The notes: generated by a model not told the origin, from the sequence alone. Counted from the stretch's first letter, positions 39,721 through 48,861 are shown. The stretch: DNA of 64,000 nt from Fimbriimonadaceae bacterium (GCA_019694835.1 JAIBBE010000002.1:62001-126000), one strand, 5' to 3'. Program-made: numbers and translations.

Positions 39721-41649
39721 ATGACTGCTCTGATTGCTGCCGCCCTCGTTTCCCAGATCGCGATCATTCCGCGCCCGGTGTCGATTGAGCCCGGTGTCGG
39801 CAAGTTCGTGTTGAACAGCTCGACGCGCATCGTGGTCGAGACCGAAACCCGCTCTTTGGGCGATCAGCTTCGGGGTTATCTGGCCAAGCCGACCGGCCTT
39901 CAGCTGACGTGCCGGATGATCGGCGTCGACCGCATTCCCGAGAGCAATACGATTCGGCTTCGAATTGATGGGAGCTTGAAGGGCCTGGCGACGGAAGGCT
40001 ATCGGCTGAGCGTGACGCCGGAGCGCGTCGAGATATTGGCCCCTCGGGCGGCGGGTGTCTTCTACGGCATTCAGAGCTTGCGTCAGCTTCTCCCGACCCA
40101 GGCATTCGGGGCATATGGCGTGCCGAAGGAGTGGGCGATCCCAGCCGTCGAGATCGAGGACATGCCCCGCTTCGGCTGGCGCGGGTTGATGCTCGACACC
40201 TGCCGCCATTTTCTGCCCAAGAAGGAGATTCTCAAGTTCATCGACTTGCTGGCAATGCACAAGATGAACTCGTTGCACCTGCATCTGACCGAGGATCAGG
40301 GCTGGCGTATCGAGATCAAGAAGTATCCGAAGCTGACCGAGGTCGGCGCGTGGCGCAAGGAAACGATGCTGGGTCATTACCGCGACGGCAAGTTCGACGG
40401 CAAGCCTCACGGTGGCTTCTACACCCAAGACGACCTGCGCGAAATCGTCGCGTACGCGAAGAAAAACTACATCAACGTCGTCCCCGAAATCGAGATGCCC
40501 GGCCACGCGCAAGCTGCGATCGCGGCTTATCCTGAGCTCGGCAACACCGGCAAGAAGCTAGACGTCGGCACGACCTGGGGCGTGATTCCGAACATCACCA
40601 ACGCCGAGGAATCGACGGTGAAGTTTATGCAGGACGTCCTGACTGAAGTCCTCGATATCTTCCCGAGCAAGTTCATCCACATCGGCGGCGATGAGGCACC
40701 GAAGGACCAATGGAAAGCCAGCCCCCGCGCACAGCAACTCATTAAGGAACGCGGCCTGAAGGACGAGCATGAACTTCAGAGTTGGTTCATTCGCCAAATG
40801 GACACGTGGCTTACCGCGCGCGGACGTCGGCTCATCGGCTGGGATGAAATCCTCGAAGGCGGCCTCGCGCCCGGCGCGACGGTGATGTCCTGGCGGGGCG
40901 TCGACGGCGGAATCGCGGCAGCCCAGGCAGGTCACGACGTTGTTATGGCCCCGACCAGCCACACGTACCTCGACTTCTATCAGTCGAAGGACCAGAGCAA
41001 GGAGCCGCTCGCGATCGGCGGTTTCTTGCCATTGGAAAAGGTCTACAGCTACGACCCGATTCCGGCGGAACTCCAAGGCCCGCAAGCGAAGCATGTCCTC
41101 GGGGCGCAGGGCCAGCTTTGGGCCGAATACATTCCGCACGCCGATCATTTGGAGTACATGGCGTTCCCACGAGCCTGTGCTCTGTCGGAGGTCGTTTGGT
41201 CGCCAACAGTAGGGAAGGACTACGATGAATTCCTTGCCCGGCTCAACGTTCATCTCGAGCGACTGACTGGTCAGGAAGTCAACTTCCGCCCTCTCGATGC
41301 ACCCAAGCGCGGCGTCTCCGCCACATGGTCGCCCCCGATTCCGTCGACGTTTACGGTCAAGGAGTGGGACGTTACGGAGGCCGTGAAGCAGGGTGGCGAC
41401 TACGAAATCGTGTTTCAGTACACCAGTGGCGGATGTCGCCTCGATGTCGAGTGGGCCGAACTGGTCGTGAATGGCAAAGCCGGTACGCGGGACAAGCACC
41501 TCGGGATAACGGGGAACTTCAACAAGGACAACGCTTTCAGATCGAGGCTGGCCGACTTTGCCGCCGGTGCCAAAGTGATCCTACGCGCGAGCGTCCGAGC
41601 CGATGCCGGCACGGATTCGAGCGGAGAGATTTCTATTCGCCGAACGTAG
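39721..41649 (+). CDS. beta-N-acetylhexosaminidase, GH20
   Basis: Glycosidase releasing terminal GlcNAc or GalNAc by substrate-assisted catalysis. The 642-residue protein has a GH20b N-terminal domain (about 15-145), the catalytic TIM barrel (about 150-500) with D324-E325 in FIHIGGDEAPK and HLHLTEDQGWR, and a C-terminal beta-sandwich (about 530-640) that may bind carbohydrate. The N-terminus (MTALIAAALVSQ) is a short signal-like segment, so periplasmic location is likely but not certain. Together with the fucosidase and rhamnosidase it suggests use of complex glycans. Confidence 0.93.
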   Translation: MTALIAAALVSQIAIIPRPVSIEPGVGKFVLNSSTRIVVETETRSLGDQLRGYLAKPTGLQLTCRMIGVDRIPESNTIRLRIDGSLKGLATEGYRLSVTPERVEILAPRAAGVFYGIQSLRQLLPTQAFGAYGVPKEWAIPAVEIEDMPRFGWRGLMLDTCRHFLPKKEILKFIDLLAMHKMNSLHLHLTEDQGWRIEIKKYPKLTEVGAWRKETMLGHYRDGKFDGKPHGGFYTQDDLREIVAYAKKNYINVVPEIEMPGHAQAAIAAYPELGNTGKKLDVGTTWGVIPNITNAEESTVKFMQDVLTEVLDIFPSKFIHIGGDEAPKDQWKASPRAQQLIKERGLKDEHELQSWFIRQMDTWLTARGRRLIGWDEILEGGLAPGATVMSWRGVDGGIAAAQAGHDVVMAPTSHTYLDFYQSKDQSKEPLAIGGFLPLEKVYSYDPIPAELQGPQAKHVLGAQGQLWAEYIPHADHLEYMAFPRACALSEVVWSPTVGKDYDEFLARLNVHLERLTGQEVNFRPLDAPKRGVSATWSPPIPSTFTVKEWDVTEAVKQGGDYEIVFQYTSGGCRLDVEWAELVVNGKAGTRDKHLGITGNFNKDNAFRSRLADFAAGAKVILRASVRADAGTDSSGEISIRRT

Positions 41650-41726
41650 AGTTTCGTACCCAATTTGGATGACAGAGACGTGCCGCCAACCAAAGTAGAC
41701 TGATTGCTGAGGCTCGGAGGTGTGAG

Positions 41727-43409
41727 ATGAGGAAACTCATTGCTATTTCGGCCGTGGCTGTCAGCATTTTGACGGTGGGAATGCTCACGTCACATCGAGC
41801 AGAAACCCAGCCCCAAGCGAAAGGAGTCGTGGTTCTCCAGGCATCCAGTCCCGGCTATTCCCAACTCGGCAACACGAACGTCAGCGGAACCGGACTGTTC
41901 GGTGCATTGGGAATTGGCACGGGAGGCATCCCCGCAGAGAGGCTGGACGTCAATGGCTCAGGTCGATTCCTAGGACTCAAACTGCCTGTGGGGGCAGCCA
42001 GTGGACGTGTGCTCACGAGCGACTCGACCGGTACGGCAAGTTGGCAAGTGGTCAATATCTCTGGCCTCACTGCGGGCGGCGATTTGACCGGTACTTACCC
42101 CAATCCTCTTATTGGAGCCGGTAAGGTGACGAGCGCTTCCATTCTTGACCTCAGTGTCGGAAACGCCGATTTGGCCAACCTATCGGTAACAAACTCCAAA
42201 ATCGCCAATGTCGCGTGGAGCAAGGTCACGGGGACTCCTTCTTCGATGCCACCTTCCGGACCAGCCGGAGGCGATCTGACTGGAAGCTTTCCAAACCCTC
42301 TCATCGGAACTGGACGCGTGGACAGCACGAAGTTGGCCCTGGACGAAGCGTCGCTTCTCCGCGTTTCCGGCGGGGTATTGACGAGCGTCGACGGGCGAAT
42401 ATTGCTTGGTTCCACGTTCGACCATGCCAGCCTGACGGTGCAAGGTGATGCCTTCTATGGAACGGCAATTCGAGGCAACGGCAACGCTGGAGTGCCCATC
42501 ATTGACGGTCAGAATTCTGATGACCCAATCAGCGGTTACTTCCAACGATCGGGCGTCAACGGCTATTCATCTGGACAAAGTGGAATCGGTTTCGGTGTGG
42601 GCGGCATGTGCGGAGTCGAGGGCTGGGCCGGTGTCGCCGGGACTTTTGCGCAGCAGACTTTCGGGCATCTGGGGACCGCCACCGAGGGGGCCAGCGGAGA
42701 GCACTCTTCGACTGGAAACCACGGGGCCTTGGGGCAAAGCTCCAATGGCGTATACGGAGAGGCGCTCTCGAACAACGGAAATGGACTCGTCGGTACGGCA
42801 AACAACGGCACCCAGGCTTACGGCGTCTGGGGCATCAGTTCCTCTGGATATGCTGGCGTCTTTTCTGGCAACGTCCAGGTCTACGGAACGCTTTCCAAAT
42901 CCGCCGGGTCATTCAAGATCGACCACCCTCTCGCGCCAGCCGACAAGTACCTTTACCACTCCTTCGTGGAGTCGCCGGACATGAAGAACATCTACGACGG
43001 CGTCACCACGACCGGAACTAACGGAGAGGCTTGGATTACCCTGCCCGACTGGTTCGAGGCCCTGAATGGCGACTATCGCTATCAGTTGACCGTCATCGAT
43101 GAGCGGGATTCTGCAGACTTCGTCATGGCGAAAGTGGCCCGCGAAATCCAAGGCGGGCGTTTCAAGATCCGCACCAGCAAGCCCAACACCAAGGTCAGCT
43201 GGCAAGTGACTGGCATTCGCCGCGATCCGTACGCCCTGCGCCACCGCATTCCGGTCGAGCAGTGGAAGTCGCCCGAAGAAAGGGGATACTACATTCACCC
43301 TGACCTCTATGGCGCCGACGAGAACCTGAGAGTCGACATGCGGCAGAAAGCGCCGCAACCCACTCCTCGACCTGCTGGAGGCGTTCGGGTTTGGCAGAAA
43401 AGCCGCTAA
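41727..43409 (+). CDS. secreted fibre-like protein with GGDLTGxYPNP repeats
   Basis: 560-residue exported protein. The signal peptide (about 1-25) is followed by a Gly/Ser/Thr-rich region. Two copies of the tail-fibre-like motif GGDLTGTYPNPLIG / GGDLTGSFPNPLIG (about 115-195) are preceded by ERLDVNGSG, also typical of fibre and adhesin proteins. The C-terminal region (about 390-540) is a more compact beta-rich domain ending in basic WQKSR. GGAGGTG lies about 6 nt before ATG 41727. It may be a surface fibre or adhesin; there are no phage genes nearby. Confidence 0.8.
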   Translation: MRKLIAISAVAVSILTVGMLTSHRAETQPQAKGVVVLQASSPGYSQLGNTNVSGTGLFGALGIGTGGIPAERLDVNGSGRFLGLKLPVGAASGRVLTSDSTGTASWQVVNISGLTAGGDLTGTYPNPLIGAGKVTSASILDLSVGNADLANLSVTNSKIANVAWSKVTGTPSSMPPSGPAGGDLTGSFPNPLIGTGRVDSTKLALDEASLLRVSGGVLTSVDGRILLGSTFDHASLTVQGDAFYGTAIRGNGNAGVPIIDGQNSDDPISGYFQRSGVNGYSSGQSGIGFGVGGMCGVEGWAGVAGTFAQQTFGHLGTATEGASGEHSSTGNHGALGQSSNGVYGEALSNNGNGLVGTANNGTQAYGVWGISSSGYAGVFSGNVQVYGTLSKSAGSFKIDHPLAPADKYLYHSFVESPDMKNIYDGVTTTGTNGEAWITLPDWFEALNGDYRYQLTVIDERDSADFVMAKVAREIQGGRFKIRTSKPNTKVSWQVTGIRRDPYALRHRIPVEQWKSPEERGYYIHPDLYGADENLRVDMRQKAPQPTPRPAGGVRVWQKSR

Positions 43410-43442
43410 GGCGAATAGCTCAGTGCAGACAAGACAATGAGG

Positions 43443-43476
43443 CTCCCCTTCAGACCGTGAAGGGGAGGCCGTCTTT
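43443..43476 (+). terminator. intrinsic terminator after the fibre-like gene
   Basis: CTCCCCTTCA and TGAAGGGGAG form a 10-bp stem with a 5-nt loop, followed by GCCGTCTTTT. It starts about 34 nt past the stop. Confidence 0.75.
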
Positions 43477-43596
43477 TGCAGGCGACATGATCGGCCAATG
43501 AGCCGCCGGTTGGAGCAGAAACGCAGTGCGTAAGGTGTGAGGCATCTCTGACCTGTCGCGCGACTCCAACACACCGGTAGGTAACATCCGGTCCCT

Positions 43597-44547
43597 GTGC
43601 GTCTGGCGAAGTCGATCCTGGTGAGGCTGCTTTTTGGGCTGGTCAGCCTGGTTTTCATTTCATTCGTGACGTTCGTCGCCGATGAGATCACGCCGGGCGA
43701 TGCTGCAACCATCCAAGCCGGTGAAAAAGCCCGACCCGAGGACGTTCAGAACCTACGCCACCAGATGGGCCTCGACCGCCCCTGGCTCGTTCGCTACGTG
43801 GAGTTCGTCGGCAACGCCGCTCGCTTCGACTTCGGTCGGAGCTACTTGGGGGCCAAGCCCGAGGTTTCGAAGATCATCGGCAAGGCGTTGCCGATGACAC
43901 TGAAGATCGCGTTTCTGGCGATCCTGCTCGCGGCGGCGGTGGGCATCTTCCTTGGAACCATCGCCGGGGTGTATCAAAACAAAGCCGCCGATCGCGGCGT
44001 CCTGACTCTCAGCACGCTCGGCGTGACGTTGCCCAATTTCGTGTTGGCTCCCGTGCTGGTTTACTTCTTCGCCGTTCGCATGGACGTGCTGCCGCAGACG
44101 TGGGAAGTCCATCTGCGCGCACCGCAGTTCTACTACCTGCTCCTGCCCGTGATCATTCTGAGTGCAAGGCCGATGGCAAGCCTGACGCGGCTGACACGTG
44201 CTAGCGTCGTCGATACGCTCCAGCAGGAGTTCGTCAGACTCGCCACCGCCAAAGGCGTTCCCCCGACCCGCTTGGTCTTTCGACACGTCTTGCGAAACGC
44301 ACTTCTCCCCGTCATCACCGCAATCGGGACAAGTTTTGGATTCCTGCTCACAGGTTCGTTCATCATCGAACGCGCGTTCCTGATTCCTGGCCTCGGGAGT
44401 GAGGCGATTGAGGCGATTCTCAAGCGGGATACGCCAGTGATTCAGGCGACGGTGCTCGTGGCCGGTGGGCTGTTCATCCTCATCAACCTGATCGTGGACC
44501 TCATCCTCCCCCTCCTCGATCCGCGGATTCGGGAGGCACAGGTATGA
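43597..44547 (+). CDS. ABC transporter permease, DppB/OppB family
   Basis: Inner-membrane subunit of a peptide/nickel-type ABC importer. 316 residues with six TM helices; the family start LVRLLFGLVSLVFISFVTF, the EAA-loop region EFVRLATAKGVPPTRLVFRHVLRNALLP (about 207-234) and the final LLDPRIRE are typical. It starts at GTG 43597 with no clear ribosome site. The partner permease follows after a repeat-filled 139-bp gap. No substrate-binding protein or Dpp-type ATPase lies in the window. Confidence 0.92.
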   Translation: MRLAKSILVRLLFGLVSLVFISFVTFVADEITPGDAATIQAGEKARPEDVQNLRHQMGLDRPWLVRYVEFVGNAARFDFGRSYLGAKPEVSKIIGKALPMTLKIAFLAILLAAAVGIFLGTIAGVYQNKAADRGVLTLSTLGVTLPNFVLAPVLVYFFAVRMDVLPQTWEVHLRAPQFYYLLLPVIILSARPMASLTRLTRASVVDTLQQEFVRLATAKGVPPTRLVFRHVLRNALLPVITAIGTSFGFLLTGSFIIERAFLIPGLGSEAIEAILKRDTPVIQATVLVAGGLFILINLIVDLILPLLDPRIREAQV

Positions 44548-44637
44548 TCCTCCTCCCCCGTGGAGCGGCCGTCCCGCCCGCGCTAAAGCCTTCTTTTGCA
44601 GGCGTCGCAAGGCATCCGGAGGCCCCTCACCCCCCTG

Positions 44638-44671
44638 CCCCCTCTCCCCGCCATTCATCGGGGAGAGGGGG
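44638..44671. repeat. 13-bp G/C palindrome between the two permease genes
   Basis: CCCCCTCTCCCCG and CGGGGAGAGGGGG pair exactly around an 8-nt loop. The gap 44548-44686 also holds a CCGTCCCGCCCGCGCT word like that at 31489. Such intercistronic hairpins often stabilise upstream mRNA. Confidence 0.8.
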
Positions 44672-44686
44672 AGTGGAGGCTCAGTT

Positions 44687-45490
44687 TTGAGGCGGAATTG
44701 GATGTTTTGGTTCGGAGTGGGCTACTTGGTCCTGCTCGTCCTGTTCGCGATCTTCATGCCGTGGGCGCGTCACAGCTACCTCGACGCGAGCGCCAAGCCC
44801 AACCTGCCACCCGGTCCTGAATTTTGGCTCGGCACCGACGAGCAAGGCCGCGACATCCTTGCCCGCCTCGCGTATGGCGCGCGTGTGTCGCTGTTCGTCG
44901 GCATCACGGTGCAGATTTTCGCGCTCGCAATCGGCATTTTGGTCGGAGTGCTCGGGGTCTTCGCTCCGAAGTGGGTGAGCATTCCGCTGCTTCGGTTCAC
45001 CGATGGCATGTTCGCCTTCCCCGACATCCTCCTCGCGATCCTGATCATCGGCGTTTGGAGCTTGGGGCTATTCCCCGTCATCGTTGCACTGGCCATCACC
45101 GCTTGGCCGGGAGTTTCGCGTCTCGTTTTCACCGCAGTGGCGTCCCTCAAAGATCGTGAGTTCGTCGTCGCTAGCCGAGCTCTGGGGGCGAGCACGCCGT
45201 ACGTCGTCGTCAAGCACATCCTCCCCCATCTTTGGGGATTGGTTTTGGCGGTCAGCATGGTCGATCTCGCCGGGACGATCTTGGCGGAGAGTGCTCTGAG
45301 CTTTATCGGCATCGGCGTTCAGCCACCGACGCCAAGCTGGGGCAGCATGATCAACTACGCGCGGTCGAACATGAATTCGTACCCGCTGCAGCTCCTTTGG
45401 CCCTGCTTGATCCTCAGCATCACGATCTTCGCCCTCAACTTCGTCGGCGACGGCCTTCGCGCAATGATCGATCCGAAAGGCGAGAAGTGA
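44687..45490 (+). CDS. ABC transporter permease, DppC/OppC family
   Basis: Second permease of the peptide/nickel-type importer. 267 residues with the family features FWLGTDEQGRDILARLAYGARVSL (about 46-69), the EAA-loop region REFVVASRALGASTPYVVVKHILPH (about 157-181) and LNFVGDGLRAMIDPK at the end. The start is TTG 44687 (GGAGG upstream) or ATG 44702. It pairs with the upstream DppB-like protein; the ATPases must be encoded elsewhere. Confidence 0.92.
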   Translation: MRRNWMFWFGVGYLVLLVLFAIFMPWARHSYLDASAKPNLPPGPEFWLGTDEQGRDILARLAYGARVSLFVGITVQIFALAIGILVGVLGVFAPKWVSIPLLRFTDGMFAFPDILLAILIIGVWSLGLFPVIVALAITAWPGVSRLVFTAVASLKDREFVVASRALGASTPYVVVKHILPHLWGLVLAVSMVDLAGTILAESALSFIGIGVQPPTPSWGSMINYARSNMNSYPLQLLWPCLILSITIFALNFVGDGLRAMIDPKGEK

Positions 45491-45673
45491 ACCTCCATCC
45501 GTGGGAGGACGGAAGCATAGGCTATGTTTCCCCCTCTCCCACTCCGGTGGGGGAGGGCTGGGGAGGGGGTCCGGGATCTTCCAACAGGGAACATCCATCC
45601 GTGGGAGGACGGATGCATAGGCTACGTTTCCCCCTCTCCCACTCCGGCGGGGGAGGGCTGGGGAGGGGGACCG
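45491..45673. repeat. two tandem copies (period 100 bp) of a double-hairpin repeat
   Basis: Copies at 45491-45575 and 45591-45673 are about 93% identical. Each has a GCCTCCATCC-type hairpin (CCATCC-GTGGGA-GGACGG plus GCATAGGCT) and a second G/C-rich hairpin of the CCCCCTCTCCCAC / GTGGGGGAGGG type. The whole gap between the DppC-like gene and the lipoprotein gene is this repeat. Confidence 0.88.
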
Positions 45674-45678
45674 GACGC

Positions 45679-47169
45679 TTGTTCTTGGGTGTCCTCCTCA
45701 TTGCGCTGGGCGGCTGCAAGAACGAGCCAGTCGCTCAGCGTCCACTCGAGGCCTCGGTCTGGTATTGGCACAGTCCGTTCGACGGCATCGAAGACCTCGG
45801 CATCAAGCAAATCTTCGTTCGAGCGGCAACCATCACCTGCGAAGAGGGGCACTTGCTCGTTCCTCGAATCCAGGACTTCCGTGAAGTTCCTAAACTGCCG
45901 ACGACTTTGGTGATCAACCTCGAAGCCTCGGTCGTGTCCCAGCTCTCCGGACTTCGCGAGGAGGACATCGCCGCAAAGGTCGCCGAAGTGTACGGCTCGA
46001 TGAAGGCCAAAGTGGTGGGCAAAGGGGGCGAGGTTCTCGGCCTGCAGGTCGACTTTGACTCGCCAACGTCCAAGCTGCCGCAATATGAAGAGATCTTGAG
46101 AGGTCTGCGCGAACGAATTCAGCCCGACGATCTCTCGATTACCGCACTTCCGACGTGGTTGTCTTCGAAAGAATTCAACGAAGTCGCAAAGCAGGTCGAC
46201 TATTTCGTGCCCCAGTTCTACGAGGGTCGGTTAGGGAAGACGCTGGACGACCCCGGCCCCATCTCGGACCTAGAGGGACTTCGCCGAGGCCTCATGCAGG
46301 CCGACAAGGTGGGTGTTCCTTATTGGGCAGGGATCGCCGGTTACGGTCATGCTGCACTCTATGACAGCCGCGGACACCTCGTCGGGACGTACAAGGAACT
46401 CTCGCCAACCGAAGCACTGGCCCACCCGGACCTGAAGCTCGAAGATGTCTATCCAGCCGATGCTCGAATGAAGCCGGCGACAGCATCCTCCTGGATTGGA
46501 GAAGATGTGCTCCGATTTCGAGCCATCCGGCCCGACGCGCGTGGTCGCGGTCTCGGCCATACGATTCTCTACAAAGTGCCTTCGGGGGCGCTCCTGAGCC
46601 AGCAAATAGCGATCGTGCAGGCCCACCGCAGTTCATCTCTTCGGGGCTTCATCGCCTTTCGATATCCTCAACCGATGGAGCAGCTTGCGTTGCCGGCCGC
46701 GACATTGCGCGACGCCTTCGCCGGAAGCAAGCTCGCGGCCAAGCTCGAAGTCAAGATGGAGACCACCCGCCGACCCTTCGGCTTGATCGAAAATCCCCGG
46801 GATGGCAAGGCCGCGAATGCCGTGACGATTCGGATAACGAACGTAGGGAACGAGTCCACCGCGACCGCGCCTCGGGCGATCGTCCTCCGTCTGGCGACTA
46901 CGGTGCCGGGAATTGAAGTATCCGACCGCAGTTCGTTTCCGTGCCGCTTGTTCGACGACTCAGGCCTCCGGGCTGGCCCCGGGCGGGCAAGGCTTGCCGA
47001 ATTCACGATCCCGCGCCTCGGGCCCGGCCAATCCGCCGTGCTTGGGCCTATTGTGGTCAGCGGCGAACCCAATACGGTCTCCACCCACCTCGACTGGTCT
47101 GAACCTGGCGGATTCGTGCGGCGGTCCCTGGTTGACGGTGTTCCCGATACCGCGCGCCCCCGAGACTAG
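45679..47169 (+). CDS. DUF3142-like lipoprotein
   Basis: 496-residue predicted lipoprotein. The lipobox LIALGGC lies just after TTG 45679; GGGAGGGGG about 9 nt upstream, itself part of the repeat, would be the ribosome site. The mature part has a barrel-like region (VWYWHSPFDGIEDLGIKQIFVRAA, LGLQVDFDSPTSKLPQYEEIL, DYFVPQFYEG), matching the DUF3142 pattern of glycoside-hydrolase-like folds, and a C-terminal beta domain (about 360-480). The short signal lacks a basic n-region, so an upstream in-frame start inside the repeat cannot be excluded. The role is unknown. Confidence 0.65.
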   Translation: MFLGVLLIALGGCKNEPVAQRPLEASVWYWHSPFDGIEDLGIKQIFVRAATITCEEGHLLVPRIQDFREVPKLPTTLVINLEASVVSQLSGLREEDIAAKVAEVYGSMKAKVVGKGGEVLGLQVDFDSPTSKLPQYEEILRGLRERIQPDDLSITALPTWLSSKEFNEVAKQVDYFVPQFYEGRLGKTLDDPGPISDLEGLRRGLMQADKVGVPYWAGIAGYGHAALYDSRGHLVGTYKELSPTEALAHPDLKLEDVYPADARMKPATASSWIGEDVLRFRAIRPDARGRGLGHTILYKVPSGALLSQQIAIVQAHRSSSLRGFIAFRYPQPMEQLALPAATLRDAFAGSKLAAKLEVKMETTRRPFGLIENPRDGKAANAVTIRITNVGNESTATAPRAIVLRLATTVPGIEVSDRSSFPCRLFDDSGLRAGPGRARLAEFTIPRLGPGQSAVLGPIVVSGEPNTVSTHLDWSEPGGFVRRSLVDGVPDTARPRD

Positions 47170-47197
47170 GCGCGGATTTCCCCGCTGGCGGAGGTTG

Positions 47198-47203
47198 CAT
47201 AAT
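47198..47203 (+). promoter_or_regulatory. -10-like box CATAAT, 6 nt before the ABC ATPase start
   Basis: The spacer is CAGGCC before GTG 47210. GGAGG lies too far upstream to be its ribosome site. Confidence 0.5.
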
Positions 47204-47209
47204 CAGGCC

Positions 47210-47950
47210 GTGGTCCGAACGCACGGGATAAGGAAGGTCTTCAGAGACCCAAAACGCGGGGAAGTGGTCGCCGTCGATGGGGTGAGTATCGAAGCGCGAC
47301 CCGGGCGCATTTTTGGGTTGCTCGGAGTCAACGGAGCAGGGAAGACGACCCTCCTCCGAATCCTCTCCACGGTCATTCAGGCCACATCGGGCACGGCTGA
47401 AGTTGCAGGTTTCGATGTCGAGCAGCAGTCCGAACAGGTCCGGGCGAACATCGGTTTTCTGAGCACGAGCACGGCACTCTATGGTCGTCTAAACGGACGC
47501 GAAATCCTGGAGTACTTCGGCAGCCTCTACGGCCTGGAGGGGGAGAAACTCAAGGAGCGCATCGACTACGCGTGGGATAAACTCAAGCTCGACGAGTTTG
47601 GTGATCGCCTTTGCGACAAGCTCTCGACTGGCCAGAAACAGCGAGTCTCCATCGCCCGCACGATCCTTCATGATCCGCCCGTTCTGTTCTTCGACGAACC
47701 CACCGCAGGCCTCGATGTCGTGACAAGCCAAACGATCATGGAGTTTATCGAGGAAGCACGCTCCCGCGGCAAGACCGTCGTCTTCAGCACTCATATCATG
47801 ACCGAGGCCGAGCGCTTGTGCGACGACATCGCCGTCATCCATCAGGGCAAAATCTGCGGGCGAGGGTCGGTGGCGGAACTGAAAGCCCAGACCGGGGAGC
47901 AGTCGATGGAGAAAGCCTTCCTGTCCTTGGTCGGCTACGCGCGCGCCTAG
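47210..47950 (+). CDS. ABC transporter ATP-binding protein (NatA/CcmA-like)
   Basis: 246-residue nucleotide-binding subunit of an export-type ABC transporter. Walker A GVNGAGKTT (about 39-47), the signature LSTGQKQRV, Walker B VLFFDEPTAGLD and the H-loop FSTHIM are intact. It resembles NatA (sodium export) and multidrug ATPases. No permease gene follows; the next gene is on the other strand, so its membrane partner lies elsewhere. The start is GTG 47210. Confidence 0.88.
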   Translation: MVRTHGIRKVFRDPKRGEVVAVDGVSIEARPGRIFGLLGVNGAGKTTLLRILSTVIQATSGTAEVAGFDVEQQSEQVRANIGFLSTSTALYGRLNGREILEYFGSLYGLEGEKLKERIDYAWDKLKLDEFGDRLCDKLSTGQKQRVSIARTILHDPPVLFFDEPTAGLDVVTSQTIMEFIEEARSRGKTVVFSTHIMTEAERLCDDIAVIHQGKICGRGSVAELKAQTGEQSMEKAFLSLVGYARA

Positions 47951-47952
47951 TC

Positions 47953-48849
47953 TCACGGCGCAACACGCGCGCCATGCCGACCGACTCGATCGCGGCACGT
48001 CTTGCAACAGGTCAGCGAGGGTCGCGAGATGCACTCATCGCAGGCCAGGAAGGTCTCACCGCACCAGGCGCAGCGAGCTTCGATGCCGCCGGTAAGGCCG
48101 CAGCCCGGGCAGATGCCGAACCGGGTCGTGGGTTGAAGATGCTGATCGAGCGCGACGCGGTCGTCGAAAACGAAGCACTCGCCTTCATACTCGGCCTCGG
48201 GAAACTCGGCGAGGTAGCCGAGGATGCCGTCGCGCAGCTGATAGACCGTTTCGAATCCGCGAGAACGCATTTCGAGAATCGCCTTCTCACAGCGGATGCC
48301 GCCCGTACAGTAGATCATGACGGGCACATCGGTGGGCAGTTCAGCCCGATCGAGGTACGCGCCCCATTCGGAAAACGCGTTCAACCCGGGGTCGATGGCG
48401 CCGCGGAATTTGCCTGCGACGGTCTCGTAGCGGTTGCGGGTGTCAATGAGGAGTTTTGGCTCGGCGGAGCCCAACATCGCATGCCATTCAGCCGGTGTCA
48501 AGTGACTTGAATCGGGACCGTCGGGGGTGAGATCGGGTCGTTTGAGGGTGACGATTTCGTCTCGACGCACGACGTTTTGATGCCGAAACGGCTTTACCTC
48601 GCTCACCGAGTCCTTGAATCTGATGCTATCGTCCCCGAGCCGCGTACAAACCAAAGCCTTGAAACGGTGAAGGGCTTCCACGTCCGTCGAGGCTACCGTC
48701 GCATTGATGCCTTCTGGAGCCAGAATGACGAGGCCCCAGATGGCCTCGTCGAGAACGACCTGGCCTAGTTCGGCGACAATCGCGTCAAGGCGTTCCGGTT
48801 CCAACGTGAGGAACCGGTAGAAACTCGTGACGTGCCAGGCAATTGCCAC
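47953..48849 (-). CDS. trhO: tRNA uridine(34) hydroxylase TrhO (YceA/UPF0176 rhodanese)
   Basis: Oxygen-dependent enzyme that forms 5-hydroxyuridine at tRNA wobble position 34. The N-terminal acylphosphatase-like domain (FYRFLTLEPERLDAI...APEGINATV), the rhodanese domain with active loop MIYCTGGIRCEKA (about 185) and the C-terminal Cys cluster (CPGCGL, CAWCGE, CDECI, CCKTC) fit the family. It has 298 residues from GTG 48849, where a TACCTT box lies 6 nt upstream; the open frame extends further but would overlap the HDOD gene. It is convergent with the ABC ATPase. Confidence 0.88.
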   Translation of the reverse strand: MAIAWHVTSFYRFLTLEPERLDAIVAELGQVVLDEAIWGLVILAPEGINATVASTDVEALHRFKALVCTRLGDDSIRFKDSVSEVKPFRHQNVVRRDEIVTLKRPDLTPDGPDSSHLTPAEWHAMLGSAEPKLLIDTRNRYETVAGKFRGAIDPGLNAFSEWGAYLDRAELPTDVPVMIYCTGGIRCEKAILEMRSRGFETVYQLRDGILGYLAEFPEAEYEGECFVFDDRVALDQHLQPTTRFGICPGCGLTGGIEARCAWCGETFLACDECISRPSLTCCKTCRDRVGRHGARVAP

Positions 48850-48855
48850 CCCGAT

Positions 48856-48861
48856 AAGGTA
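48856..48861 (-). promoter_or_regulatory. -10-like box TACCTT, 6 nt before trhO
   Basis: The spacer is ATCGGG before GTG 48849. It helps choose the short start over the longer frame. Confidence 0.45.

Noticed and set aside
38709..39788. plus-strand open frame over folE2
   Set aside because: Antisense of FolE2, whose motifs are intact; the first part is repeat DNA.
41727..43409. prophage tail fibre gene
   Set aside because: The GGDLTGxYPNP motif is fibre-like, but the protein has a signal peptide and there are no phage structural, integrase or lysis genes around it.
45232..45678. upstream extension of the DUF3142-like lipoprotein frame
   Set aside because: It overlaps the DppC-like gene and reads through a tandem hairpin repeat; the lipobox fits a start at 45679.
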